A stretch of 64,000 nt of DNA from contig JAMSLZ010000014.1 of the NCBI GenBank assembly GCA_026027325.1, forward strand, positions 310,001 to 374,000, read 5' to 3'. Made by a program: the position numbers and the translations under genes. Below are positions 22,120 through 33,934 of the stretch, piece by piece (position 1 is the stretch's first letter; each line of letters opens with the position of its first letter). Origin of the DNA: Actinomucor elegans. Its lineage: Eukaryota > Mucoromycota > Mucoromycetes > Mucorales > Mucoraceae. Below the pieces are notes generated by a model. That model ran no database searches. It had not been told where the DNA came from and saw nothing but the letters and a program-made list of their open reading frames with translations.

Positions 22120-24571
22120 AAACCAAAAAAAAAAATGTACATATATAATATAGAATTCTACACATAATAAACTTGTATCTATATACGTCTTTGACACAAT
22201 AACATCGAGCAAACATGTGATGCGACCCAGAACAATGCAAATTAGCAAATCAAACAATAAACACCTTGTTAAATATCGCGCCAAAAACAAACAACGCGCC
22301 ATTCATTGCATGGGCAACCCGTATCACTTGCCCTCTCTCTTTTGTACGGTGACGTATCGTATTACATAACAAAAATGTTGAGTAGATTATGAATCGAAGC
22401 GTTTGGAACTTTGAGCTTTGTTGATTGAGCCTCATTTTTACACTCCGTCAGCCTAGAAGACTGGATTTGAGAACGCGCCACCTTAAATAGGCTGCCTTGG
22501 AAGTGTACCTATTCAAAAGAGCATGTTTGTTTCTCTATTGTTCTCGGAATTTATTGTTCTATCTTGGTACCTTACGGATATGGAGGCGACTTTAGCCATC
22601 GTCTTGAAATGCCATTGGCTTCTTATATCCACTGCCATTTTAAACAAAGGAGAAGTTGTATTATATATCGACCTCTAGTACCTGCTAGTCGCTACATAAA
22701 GTTTCAAATATTGTTTTACATGTGGGCGAGTATATTGTTTGAAAACAAAAGGTCCTTCACGACTTATTAAACTAAATAACTTCCTGGAGGTGTTTCAATC
22801 AAACGAGGCCTATATCATAATTTTATTGGCTACCGGCGTTTCAACAGTAAAATCTTCTTCTTTCTTGAGTTTTGCTGAGTACACATTAAAGTTCTGTTGC
22901 TGGTGAATCGATAGATTGAACGGTAAAACCATTTGACATCGCCGACGTTGTTTAGTTACTATTCTACCATCCGACCCTTTTGCTGAAGCATGAATGCTAT
23001 CACCGTGTTGGGTAATCAGGAAGTTGGTATGAGCTGCACTCAACAAGCTATTACTAAATGATACCATGTCAATAATAGTCCACAACTGCAAGTAATTCGA
23101 AAATTGTAAATAGGGTGCGCTCAAAGGAATCATCCGGTTTTAATCGGCAATTAAAGACTTACATTATTTTTTCCTGCTTTAACCTTCTTGTGTACTCATA
23201 TTCATAACTGCTTTAAATTGACAGCAGTTCAGCTATTTTTTCTTACTTGCATATATAAATATCAGGCTTAAGGCATTATGTCATATATATATATATATAT
23301 ATATATATTCTTTTGATTGTAGATTAGCATACATGAACATAAGTTCATGCATTTTGTGCTGTTTTTTGGCATAAAATCTCCAAACTATGATTGAATTTAA
23401 AAAAAAAATTCAAATAAAGCATACGTTTTAAAAGGAATATCTATTGATTAAAGGATATATTATATAATCTTTGCTTTTATTCGATAAAACATGATATTAT
23501 TCTCAAAACCTGTTTGCGTATAGAGAATGTTTTGCCATTAAAAACAGGATTACTATTAAAACGCCGTAACCGATAAGCAGTATTATTTCAATCAATTTAT
23601 AGTAACAAAGTATGCAAATCCCATTCTTCTGAAGGTATCTGTTATAATAAATGTCCCGGCTACTATAATGCATTACAGAACAAAGTTACCATCTTATTGT
23701 AAGCTGCAAACATGCTACTTAAAGATACTATTGAGACAGAGTACAGCTTTTATTTCGTGCTACCGACAATCATTTTTTGTTTGATGCATACAAGTGAAGG
23801 GTCAGGTCTCAAAAACCGGGTGATCAAGCACAAAGATGGCCATACCAATTGATTGGATGAAAAGCAGAACACTTGGCCAAAGCAATTCCCGGCCTTTGGG
23901 TGACTATACTTCAAATTAATGGACCTCGGTCTAGTTGGATCTAGTCTCAGCACAGCTTTTTTTTTTTTTTGTTCCGGGAATTCCGATAAAACTATTAAAA
24001 GCATATATCTGCTCAACAATCAAAAAAGCTCGGCTAAATGGTAGTATGTTACTGATAGCATAGATATTTTAGCATAGGCGAAGATCATTGCTCTAATGCA
24101 TTATAAATGCACACGGTGTCCAACTCTTAATGTTACATAAATTGAATGTTTATAGCCTTAACAAGAGTGTTCTTTACTTTCTCTTCTTTCTAATACTTCT
24201 TTTTTGTCGTTATACGCTCCCACATCTACGGTTTTTCCCCACACGATAGAAATCCATAACGCTCGTGAAACATTTGCTGTAGGATGTACAAATTCATTAA
24301 AAAGAAAAGTCTATTTGACAGTGCGTATATAAAAAAATGCTTATAGGATAAAAGGAACTTTGCTTATGATTATACATGGCTGATACGAATACTCGTGACT
24401 TGATGGGTATCTTTTTACTCATAGTACCATCCATAAATCTATAATTTTCACATCAATGTTATTCATACCAGAAGCTTTGCCGGCAAAATTAAGTTTAATG
24501 TAAAATAAGAATATACAAAAATAGGGGGTTCAATAGAAAGTAAAAAGAGCAACAAAAAGAAAAAAAAAAGT
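22120..24571. other. Gene-poor AT-rich region
   Basis: About 2.45 kb. The minus-strand open frame at 22810-23133 (107 codons) reads moderately like protein but matches nothing I know and has no clear promoter; it is left uncalled. A (TA)n microsatellite lies at about 23283-23308. Other open frames (for example 23750-24019 minus) cross homopolymers and look random. Confidence 0.5.
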
Positions 24572-26155
24572 TTATATCAGTGATGGTGCAGTTGTATCAA
24601 TATATGCAGAAAGTGAAAAGGTATCAGAACAAGCATCAGTAACTGTCCAAACGACTGCAAAGGGAGCATTTTCGAACGGCAAATTAATAAATGATTGAGT
24701 AGAAGGCAAGTTCGATAGGGTATACAAACGAGTAGTGGAAGCAGACACAATTCCTTTCACTTTGGCATAGGTCCTGAGATGGTCTGCTACTTCTGCTCTT
24801 CGCGCTACAATATATTCTGTCACACGACGATCTAAAGGCACCGAGAAGTCCAATCCGTTGTGTATAGGTTGCAATGCATGACAAATCTCTAGAGCGTCTG
24901 GTCGATTTTCGGGTCGAGGTTCTAGACAGGCTACGTACAGCTTTTGGTACCATTCGGGTAATCCAGGTACTGGCTCAATTCTGTATACATGGTCTTCAGA
25001 TCCTTTATTGCCGTCCAACAGCACGTCGGGTGAAGGAAATATCACTTTACTGACGAGTTGCCAAATGATGATGCCTAAGCTGTAGATATCAGACTTTTCT
25101 GTGTAGATGCCTTGGCGTACTTCAGGCGCTACGTAAGGAAGTCGACCGTACACGGCTTTGGTGAGTGCAGTGACAGATGAAGATTCGCGTGAAGGCGTAG
25201 CAAATCGATAGTCGACCAAAAAGTAATCAGAATCAGTACATACAATATTCCGTGGATGAACATTGCGATGGCACATGCCGACTTTATGTAGGTCTGCTAG
25301 ATTAGCTGCTAATCGTAAAATGGTGCCTGTAATCGTTTTCAAGTCGAGATCGCCCAGAGGTAATTGTTGCATGTGATCTTCAAGGTTACCATCGTTACTA
25401 AGTTTCATGACCATCATCAAGTCTCCAGTACTTTCGCAAACTGTAAGACCTTGAAATAAAAGAGGTAAAAATGCTTTTGATTGTACAGAGATCTATACAA
25501 AAGTAGTTAGTATACATGCGTTTCAAGTATTCATATGAAATACCTCGTTTAACAGTTTATCATCGACTATCTTCAAGGCCATTTTAAGAGGCTGAGGATC
25601 ATAAGCGGGTGTCATTTGCACAGCATAGACGGCAGAAAACCCACCAGCACCTATAAACTGCATTTCTGAGAACCAAGACCATGGAAACCATTGCATGTAT
25701 TTATCTAGATTTTCCATGTATATTTGACCCACGGCTTTTCTGGCTCTGGGATGTACGGCTTGAATCACTTGATCTTGGCCATAATTATCCGCTAACGCTT
25801 TAAACGATAGTTGCTGTCTCCATATCATGATCCAGTTCTATAATCAAGTCAGTAAGGTATATTGAATCTATCACTATGCACACACATATATATATATATA
25901 TATGTATATATTTACCCATGCATGATCAAATGGTAAACCATTATCGATATAAGTTTCACAGACATCTTGGTATAATTGGGCGACTCGTTCGTTAATAGGC
26001 GATAAAAACTGATCAGTTTGCAGTATCAGGTTTTCTAATCCAAATACGTCAGGGCACAGTTCAATAAATTGAGTTACTGCCAGTCGCGTTTGGTTTAGTA
26101 ATTCTTCATGAAGCTGCTGTGAATAAATGCGCTCTATCTCACTATCATCCATCAT
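24572..26155 (-). CDS. Protein kinase-like protein lacking the catalytic Asp (HRN) and DFG
   Basis: Three-exon model complement(join(24572..25492, 25544..25837, 25916..26155)) gives 484 aa. An N-terminal helical region of about 110 residues precedes a kinase fold starting near 130: glycine loop GAGGFSAVY, and a Lys in MALKIVDD. The catalytic loop reads CHRNVHPRN near 252, with Asn replacing the proton-accepting Asp, and the metal-binding segment reads VDYR rather than DFG near 271. An APE-like VAPEV and the helix F motif SDIYSLGIIIWQL are intact. The C-terminal ~120 residues include a hydrophobic Ser/Thr-rich tail. This pattern suggests a pseudokinase or a very divergent serine/threonine kinase. 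Related kinase-like families are expanded in Mucoromycota and Glomeromycota (general knowledge). The first intron contains a (TA)n run. Confidence 0.85.
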
Positions 26156-26612
26156 CTCTTTTCTTTCTTGATAGGCGTAACGTTTTATTGTAAGTTTTTT
26201 GGTTGCAGCTTAACGAGTAAAAGTACTGCAGTGTAGAGTAAGAGAAATAAGGAAGAAAGAAAAAAAAGAAGAATCCAAAAGAAAGATATTAGACAAATCC
26301 CAAAAACTCCTCAACCTTTATTTATTTGGAAATTTATTGGTAATGTTTTTGAGAATTCACCATTGGTTTCACTTTTTGAAAGCTGTTTTAAACGTCTATT
26401 CGATAGCTCTTTTTCAAAATTGCTTATAGGTGTTTTACCAAAAATCTATTTGGTCCCCCGCTGAGCTGGCTTTGGAGAACTAGTCACGCGAGCTTTTTCC
26501 TGAAAAAACCCTAGGTTGCACGGTTCATTACTATTGGTCCTGCTATTTGGATATAGCAACTATTCTTTGGTATTCAGCAAAAACAGACAGAATTATAAAC
26601 CAAGACAGTAAT

Positions 26613-26651
<39 letters not shown>

Positions 26652-27092
26652 GAGTAGCCTGTTAATAAAGTATGGCATTAATGTTTCGAAACAAATCTGA
26701 TACATGACTATTACCTAATATACCTCCAGGGAGAAACAGCGCGTCATGATTCAATGTCTTTAGAATTAAAGTTAAAGATTGGGTCGCGGATCAATTAGCC
26801 CGCAATAGGTAACGGTAACCTATTAGCTTACAAACAATGTAGCATTGATGATAAATACAGCATAGACACGAGTAATTCATTGTCGTCTGTGCAATGGGAC
26901 TAGAATAACTTTTATGACAACAGCCCATTTTCCAGTCTGATTGTCTTTAAAGTTGAGTGTAACAAAAAAAAAAAAAAAATTCCTGTCGTTTAGAATTCAG
27001 TAACAATGGAATCTCGCGTCATCGCTCATCTAAACTCTATTAAATCATGTTTTATTATGTAAGAGTATGAATTGAAATGAAATAAAATACAA
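26156..27092. other. Intergenic, promoter side of the kinase-like gene
   Basis: About 940 bases between the kinase-like start and the ERB1 stop. Contains a T tract of about 34 bases (26615-26648) and an A run near 26964. No gene seen. Confidence 0.5.
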
Positions 27093-29664
27093 CTAAGTCC
27101 AAAGTCTAAATGTACCATCTGCACCAGTAGAGAAGATCCAAGGTTGAGTAGGATGGAATTCAATATTTAATACACCAAGACCATCCTTGGCTTCATGACC
27201 TCGTAAGATCTTGACAGGCACAATCAAAGGATTTTGCAACAGATCATTATAAACCATACCGTAAAAGATTTGAATAGTACCATCATCAGAGGAAGAAGCA
27301 AAAAGTGGGTATCGCTTATGGAAAGAAACCTGGCGAACAGCCTTGTTGTGATATCTAATTTTTTTTTAAAAAAAAATAGAGTTAAATACCATCTCATTTG
27401 TAATTTCCCTTTTTTTTTCCCTTTACCTAAGTGATTTGTATGGCCTTGAGCTAAGATCCAAATCGAACCAACACACCTTTTTATCGTATGAACCAATAAC
27501 TAAATTATCACCGCCAGGATGAATATCAATACTTGAAACCCATCTCACACTGGTTTGTAACGTTTTAATTGATTGTTGCTGCATCAAGTCATAAACACGG
27601 ACATAAATTTGGGTCTACAAAAAAAAACAATAAAGTTTTTTAGTATCGTATTATCTTGAAATTAGCATTATACTTACAGCGACAAAGAAAATAGGCTTGA
27701 TAGGATGGAATGCAACCTTTTGAACGAGACCCTTGAGACGTCTGAAAGGTGTTTGTGTTTGATGTTTTGTAACTTGATGAATGAGAACAGCAAGGCCTTT
27801 AGCATCAGGAGACACAGTAGCAAAGTAATCACCCTTGCGATGCCATGTAACTTGTTTCACAACCTGTGTATGTTGGATTCGAACCTTATAACCGTATTTC
27901 TCTTCATCAGCCTCACTGGCCCTGATCCAACTGACAGCTAGCTTGCTATCATCATTAGTCATAGCGAAACCAGACTTTGTGAATTGATCTGTGTTCATTG
28001 CTTGCTCGGCAGAACAGAGTTTAGGAGGAGAAATCAAATGAACTTCACCATGTCCAACAGAGATAGCGAAAAGCCAGACGTCAGGGTTGGGACACCAACC
28101 GAGTGCATGAATAACACCATCAAACTTCCACATAGTAAGACAACGGCCAGTCAATACTTCCCAGAGACGACATGTATTATCATCAGAACCTGAGATGGCA
28201 TAGAGACCGTTAGGATGTACAGAAAGCGCACGAATACGGCCAGTATGACCCTCGTAGGCAATGGATTGATGTGTAGGGAAAGGACGAAGATCCTTGGGAC
28301 TAGGTAACTTGGGAACAAGAGATTCAGGATCAATGTTCAATCTGTTCTTACGGACACGAGGAGCCAAGTAAAGATCGAGACAACGGTGGAATCGCTCTTG
28401 AATGAACTGATCATAAGCAGGAACATGGCGCAAACTCTTGAACTTTTTAGGAACATAGTTCTTGGGTCTATCCTCTTCATCCATCTCATTCCAAGCTTTA
28501 ATTTCGTCTTCGTCAGGAAGATATTCTGCAGGAGGGTTATAACTTTCATCGTGCTCAGGAAGTTTCATCTTGGGTGCAGCAACGTGCATAATATGATCTT
28601 CACGAGGCTTGTCATCATCGCCCCAAAGGTTGTAGAATCGAGGCTTTTCATCTTTGGGCTTACGAGGCACAATACGGCCTTGACGAATAGCACGGACAAT
28701 CTTCATAATCTTCTTGGCTTCCCATTTAGAAGGAATAAATCTACTCTTGGGTTCAGGACGGGCAGAAAGAGGCATCACCTCAGTTTTAGAGGTGAACCAT
28801 TCCACAGTAGGTTCATAAGGATTGTATGTCGAGTCGGGAATGATACCTCTTTGAAGACGTTGAATAATATCCAATTCCTTATCATCAAGAATAATGTCCT
28901 TTCCTTCCTTATCACTCTTTACAGTCTTCCATGAATCAGGGTCTTCCATTGTAGCCAAAAATTTGTCGAGTTCGTCACCAGTTGCAGGTTTCAAAATCTT
29001 CTTGCCATCAATATCGTAACCAATGTGAGGTAAGTCGTTGTACCATTCAAGAGGTACATTACCAATGGTATTTTCTGTTTCTTCAGTTGAACTATCACTG
29101 TCATAATTACCCTCGATATCAGGTAACTTTTCCTCAGAATAATGTTGACGATAAGGTGTAGGTCTAGATAAAGACGAAATGTCAGCCTATTTGAGCATGT
29201 CAATCAATGATAAAGCATACGTACAATTTGAATCCATCTTCATTATCAGACTCTTCTTCCTGTTGTTCTTTCTCAAGTTCACGCTCGAGTTCTTCATCTA
29301 AGTCAGCTTCATCCAAGCTATCACCAGCCATATATTCATCTTCATCCAACTCTTCCTCGTCCTCTTCTTCTTCTTCTTCTTCAGTATCAGCTTGGAAATC
29401 CTCATCGTCTTCCTCATCATCACTGAGGCTGATCTCGGGGAATGCTTCGGTCGTTTCGTCGTCTTGGTCAACATCAGCAACGTCTTCTTCGTCAGAAGAT
29501 CCCATGTCAATATCAACGTTGCCGAAATCTTCTTGATCACTTTCATCTTCCTCTTCGACAGCGCGACGCTTCAAAGCCTTGGGAGTGGGTTTAGGCTGTT
29601 CTTTAGTCTTGGGTACTGAGACCTTCTTTGGTGCAGCTGCTGCTGTCTTCTTTTTAGGTGCCAT
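27093..29664 (-). CDS. ERB1: Ribosome biogenesis protein Erb1/BOP1
   Basis: Four-exon model complement(join(27093..27354, 27427..27614, 27678..29163, 29225..29664)) gives 791 aa. Erb1 forms the PeBoW/Nop7 complex with Nop7 and Ytm1 in the nucleolus and is needed for 27S pre-rRNA processing and 60S assembly. The N-terminal ~140 residues are a basic patch ([14 protein letters not shown]) followed by long acidic runs. The BOP1NT domain spans about 160-420 ([33 protein letters not shown] block). WD40 repeats start near 430 ([15 protein letters not shown]) and run to the end, closing with [12 protein letters not shown]. The start at MAPKKK is chosen over an upstream in-frame Met because it gives the usual Erb1 N-terminus. 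Confidence 0.95.
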
Positions 29665-30500
29665 TGCTTGTTTTTGTACACGAAAAGCGAGAAAAAATAC
29701 AATGGAGTTGAGAGGTTGTATTGGTAAAAAATGAAGTGGCTTCAAGCTTAACCTAAAAAAAAAGTAAACACGGTCACAAATGACTGCTTTATATGCATCC
29801 TGCATTATACTTTGATACAACAAGTCTCTTGTTAGTATATTGGCGATTTCAAGTTTTTATACCTCTGTAAAAAAAATCATTGATGCTCTTTCTTTTACTT
29901 ATTTTTATATTGTCATCTTCTTGTTAATTGAGTTTTGATTGTTAATATTCAATAGTAAAAAAGAACTAGTCATTCACGTTCATGTTTCTGTTAATAAGCA
30001 TTTTTATTGACACAAAAGTGTTGTTGAAAGGGAAATACGACCGGAATACTCTATGTTTAAACTTTATTGGAAAGACAGTCTCTCATACCTTGAAGGAGGA
30101 CAAAGAAGCACATCAAGTCGTCTTTGATGATACTTCCGTATCGTATTTCGCTCGAACAAACGCCCTGAATGGATGATGTATAATTTATACAGTCATGTGT
30201 TAATCATTGAATATATGACTTAATTCTATGGGCAAACAAAAGTATCCTACATCAAAGCGGAAAGCTTGTTAATAAAAGGTCATCCAAATTCTACTAAGCT
30301 TGACGATATCGATGAAAGGGGTTTATTTAGTGCCTAAAAGGTCCGTCTTGGTTATTGCAACTTGGCATCTTCTGGGCATATTCTGCACTAAATTAAGCAA
30401 AAAAATCACTTCTTAAATCTCGCCATTCATTTCCATAACATGCTTCAAACTGCTCGGTAATACTCTTGATATACCTTTACTTGTATAAATAGATTTGCCT
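29665..30500. other. Intergenic region
   Basis: About 835 bases. Left part is the ERB1 upstream region. An open frame at 29982-30176 has no recognisable features. A TATAAATAG-like string near 30484 precedes the small ORF at 30501. Confidence 0.4.
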
Positions 30501-30803
30501 ATGCAAACACTCGCTTTAACTTTTATTTCTGCAGATAGCGTAATATATCCTACTACTTCTTGGTCCTCTTCTAATCTTATCTCTATCGATCTTGCTACAA
30601 TCGAATCGCATGAGCAATCTCAGCTCGACGGGTTAAACAATCGCCTACTAACACAAAGGAAATGCATGAGCCTAAACAAAAGAGAGCTTTTTCTCAAAAC
30701 CTTTCGGAGACGCAGTGTTCCGTTTTTTGGTTTAAAACTTCATCATTGTTTGAAAATTGAGATGCACAATTATGCATCAATAATGGCTTTGTTCTGTGCT
30801 TAA
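30501..30803 (+). CDS. Small hypothetical protein (100 aa)
   Basis: An uninterrupted frame of 100 residues starting MQTLALTFISADS. It is preceded by a TATA-like string (TGTATAAATAG near 30482). Composition is protein-like with no low-complexity run, but no family is recognised and the region around it contains relics. It could be a lineage-specific small gene, the surviving 5' part of a broken gene, or chance. Confidence 0.3.
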   Translation: MQTLALTFISADSVIYPTTSWSSSNLISIDLATIESHEQSQLDGLNNRLLTQRKCMSLNKRELFLKTFRRRSVPFFGLKLHHCLKIEMHNYASIMALFCA

Positions 30804-31187
30804 ACTTGGCGTTTTTATATAATAAACCGTAGGAAATACCTTCAAACACGCCATTTGGTTCCAGCTGTTCACCATATTTTGAAACCCAGTCTGCTTTTAC
30901 AGTTTTAAAACTGGAATGATGATATAGACGTAATGATGATTATCTGATCTTCATTATAGTGGACAAGTGGTAAAAAAGAACTGAACAGAAGAGTAGTTAA
31001 GGAGGTGCAATATTTGAAGATATAGTCTAGATACTGACTAGGATATCGATGGAAATTGTGTACGCATGATCCAAGTAAAAAATATTTCAATCGTGCGCCG
31101 ATGTCTTATGTTATCTTTAAAAGCGGCAACAATTCATTATCATAATCCTTTTCTTTTTTTTTTTGGTAGTAGTGTGCGCAGTTACCA

Positions 31188-32063
31188 CTAAAATTTGAAA
31201 TTGTTCATACACATCTTTGGAATATTATGTGTGCCTGGACTACGTCCGATTTCAAATATATGATCAAAATTGATGCGCGTTTGAAAGTAACTTGTTAAAA
31301 CCTCTGCTATGTTATTGATGGTTATAAGGGCCACATAAATTTTCTTTCTGCTTAGGGCATATTGTCGACGACGTGTGTACGGTTTTAAATAGAGCTTATC
31401 TAGATTTACAAATGTATTCATGACAAACTCGAGCAGCTTCTCTGTCGGTGACATACCAGTGAAATAACTAGACTTGATATTTGGACAAGCAGTGAATTCT
31501 TCTTGAGTCTACTATGAAGTACGGAATTCCTCTTTTCCTATTATTTTCAAGCTCTTTAGTTCCGAACAGTAATCAAGATAATTTTTAATACAATTTAGAG
31601 TATTAGGTTGCGTTAAAGTAATGGCTCGGCTGTATAATTCCAGGTATTGATATAGTTGAACCAACAATGTCTCGTCAAATTTATTTTTGTTTTGTAACAG
31701 TCAAAAGGCCCTTAGCGTCTTGCGAAGCTCAAAAGTGAATTCTAGATAGTTTTGGTGAAATTTATGATGAAGTTCTTGACGGCTTTGGATACTTTTCCCC
31801 AATCCAGTATTTCCTTCTTCAGGAATACTTTCAAGATGACTGTAAAAGCCTTCGTAGTGCACATCCAATATTATTTGATTAATATCTCCTGCGTACCAAC
31901 TAGGAACATTTATTGCAGTGATGTTTGGGCACAAGCTTTCTAACAAGTTCGATCCGATTGTAGGTTCAACTAGTCCAAGTTCCTTGATTGCAAATTTGCA
32001 TCCATAGGATCTAGAGGTATCGTTTTTACATATTTTCCAATACCTTTCATACATCAATCTCAT
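31188..32063 (-). pseudogene. Broken gene relic, unknown family (possibly F-box/LRR-like)
   Basis: Three consecutive protein-like pieces on the minus strand. The first is 120 codons (31701-32063) containing VPSWYAGDINQIILDVHYEG. The second runs through about 31500-31690 in a shifted frame, with a leucine-rich text ending in TAG. The third is 88 codons (31188-31454). Stops and frame changes between pieces mean no single product. The spaced hydrophobic pattern with LxxL and 'CPNI' type steps recalls leucine-rich-repeat tails of fungal F-box proteins, but I cannot prove that. Confidence 0.45.
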
Positions 32064-33934
32064 TTATGAGGCTGAACAAAACGTTTACACCAACACCGTA
32101 CCTCGCCATTACTGCAGGAGCCTTTAGCATAGCTCAGAACGGAACACGTCAATTGCACAACGTACAGTAGAAATGAGATGCTCAATAGGGTAATTATATA
32201 TATTACAGATGCAAAACTATCAGAGAAAAGGAATGATTATGACCTACATAGGCGATTCACCAGTCAGTAGATATGTCTTTGTTCTGTGATGAAAAGTAAG
32301 GTAATGCGTCATTTAAATAGCAGTTAGGTGTGATGGAATGTGATGATGAGTTTATAACTTTAAAGTACCACTTTATTAAGAGAGAATAAAGCCAACTATA
32401 GTTATATTAAATATAGTTAATAATGGCACTGTAAGAATATATAGACAATTATTACAAAACGGATAAGGAATCTTTGGTTAAAAAATGATAATATTAAAGT
32501 AGAGTATTTGACATGTAGATGTAATGATATAACTTTTTAATTATAATGAAAATGATGGTGGGACAGACAAAGTCTGTGTCCCGAGAAAAGGCAGGAACAG
32601 ATCAATGGCTTCATCCTATTGGTGGCCTACTCGGAATTGAACTACCTTTGTTTATGAATCCCACACTAACTAGAGATCGTCCTGAACCGTAGCACAGCAA
32701 ACGTAGCTTTGCATAAAGCGTACACTTTTTTTTTCTCTCTCTGCACTTTTTATTATTCACTCCAGATTACAATAAAAATAGGTTTAGCTAAATTACAAAA
32801 CACAATAGTTTTAGCAGAAACGAGTAAAAGGAAATAAAAATCATTTATTTCATGAACTTGACGTATTTCAACAATACAATGACCGGTCTTGAGTAAAATT
32901 TCCCCTCGACACCCAGAGTCTATATAATTTCTAATTTTGTTCACCTTTCTATAACATATATGTTATGATTTATAATTTGGTCAAACTCTGCTAGAAGCAA
33001 AAGCTCTGGAGAAGGGTTGCCAGTCAAATAGGATACCACATAAACCGAAATCAGTCCGGCAGTTTAAAGATCTATATATGAAATACCAACCATTTACTGC
33101 AGCGAATCTTTAAAATACGATATAGTCGCTGTATATCTCGGGATAATAATGGTTATAGTGGATGCTGTGTTTCGTTTTGAATATGTTTTAATCATCGAAT
33201 GTCAGTTTTTACTTGTATAGAAGAAGTTAAATATTATGAAATTGAATCTCTAAATCTCTCGGTTTCATATCGCGTCTAATTAGCTCGTACTCATAATGAA
33301 CAGCTGCATCTACTATGTAAAACCTTTGTTTCAGCACAATACGACCAATACATGATGCTCAGCGATCATTAGCAATCAATAACATGATCTATGCATTTCT
33401 CGGCTGCTCTCAGCTTATTATCGCATACGTGCAATAACAAATAGATCATGTTCACATCAAAAGTCTGTACAAACTCAATCAAAGTACTATGCGCCCATTC
33501 ACTTTTCTTTTTATTATGTACAAAACGTATTACCATTAAAATAAATATAAAAAAATATAGTAATTCATTCTACATCAAACAGTATATAGATATAGATTAT
33601 GACAGCTATAATCAAAACAACCACTTTCTGTTTATATGCACGTATTTACCATTCGATTTGGTCACTATATGAACAAGAAGTATGCACGTTTAAAGATATA
33701 ACCAATAATGAGAGACACTTTTCTGTGTTTGAATAAAACAAGTCTACATGTTTAATACAGCGCTTTAACCGTCTATGGCATAAATATAATGATGATAGCG
33801 GCTAGTTTCTGGTATTTAAATTCTAATCCTATTCCGTTTTTTCTTCTCTTTCTTTTCTCTCACTCTGTTTACACCTCCTTGACTCCTATAGGCGTATCTC
33901 TTTATCGTTCATACCCTCTACCTCATACATAAAC
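32064..33934. other. Gene-free stretch with a repeat copy
   Basis: About 1.9 kb. Contains a short near-palindrome around 32558-32582 (GGGACAGAC / GTCTGTGTCCC), a CT-rich block near 32727-32745, and a plus-strand copy of the dispersed repeat at about 33245-33345. No gene supported. The last ~100 bases are CT-rich and lead into the glycosyltransferase. Confidence 0.5.
33245..33345 (+). repeat. Dispersed repeat copy
   Basis: Shares with the copy near 63595 a core reading roughly CGYRTCTRATTAG, then CGTAYTC, then AATGA, then GCTGYATCTACTA, at roughly three quarters identity by eye with a small indel. No coding potential. Confidence 0.45.

Noticed and set aside
22810..23133. Minus-strand ORF of 107 codons
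   Set aside because: Reads slightly like protein but has no recognisable motif, promoter or neighbouring exons. Left uncalled and mentioned only in the intergenic entry.
28386..28934. Plus-strand ORF of 182 codons
   Set aside because: Antisense shadow of the ERB1 BOP1NT coding region; codon pattern follows the minus-strand gene.
29207..29536. Plus-strand Ser-rich ORF of 109 codons
   Set aside because: It is the antisense shadow of the acidic repeat in the ERB1 N-terminus.
32558..32582. Near-palindrome GGGACAGAC/GTCTGTGTCCC as a transposon end or terminator
   Set aside because: Only one copy and no flanking inverted ends or target duplication; too short to interpret.
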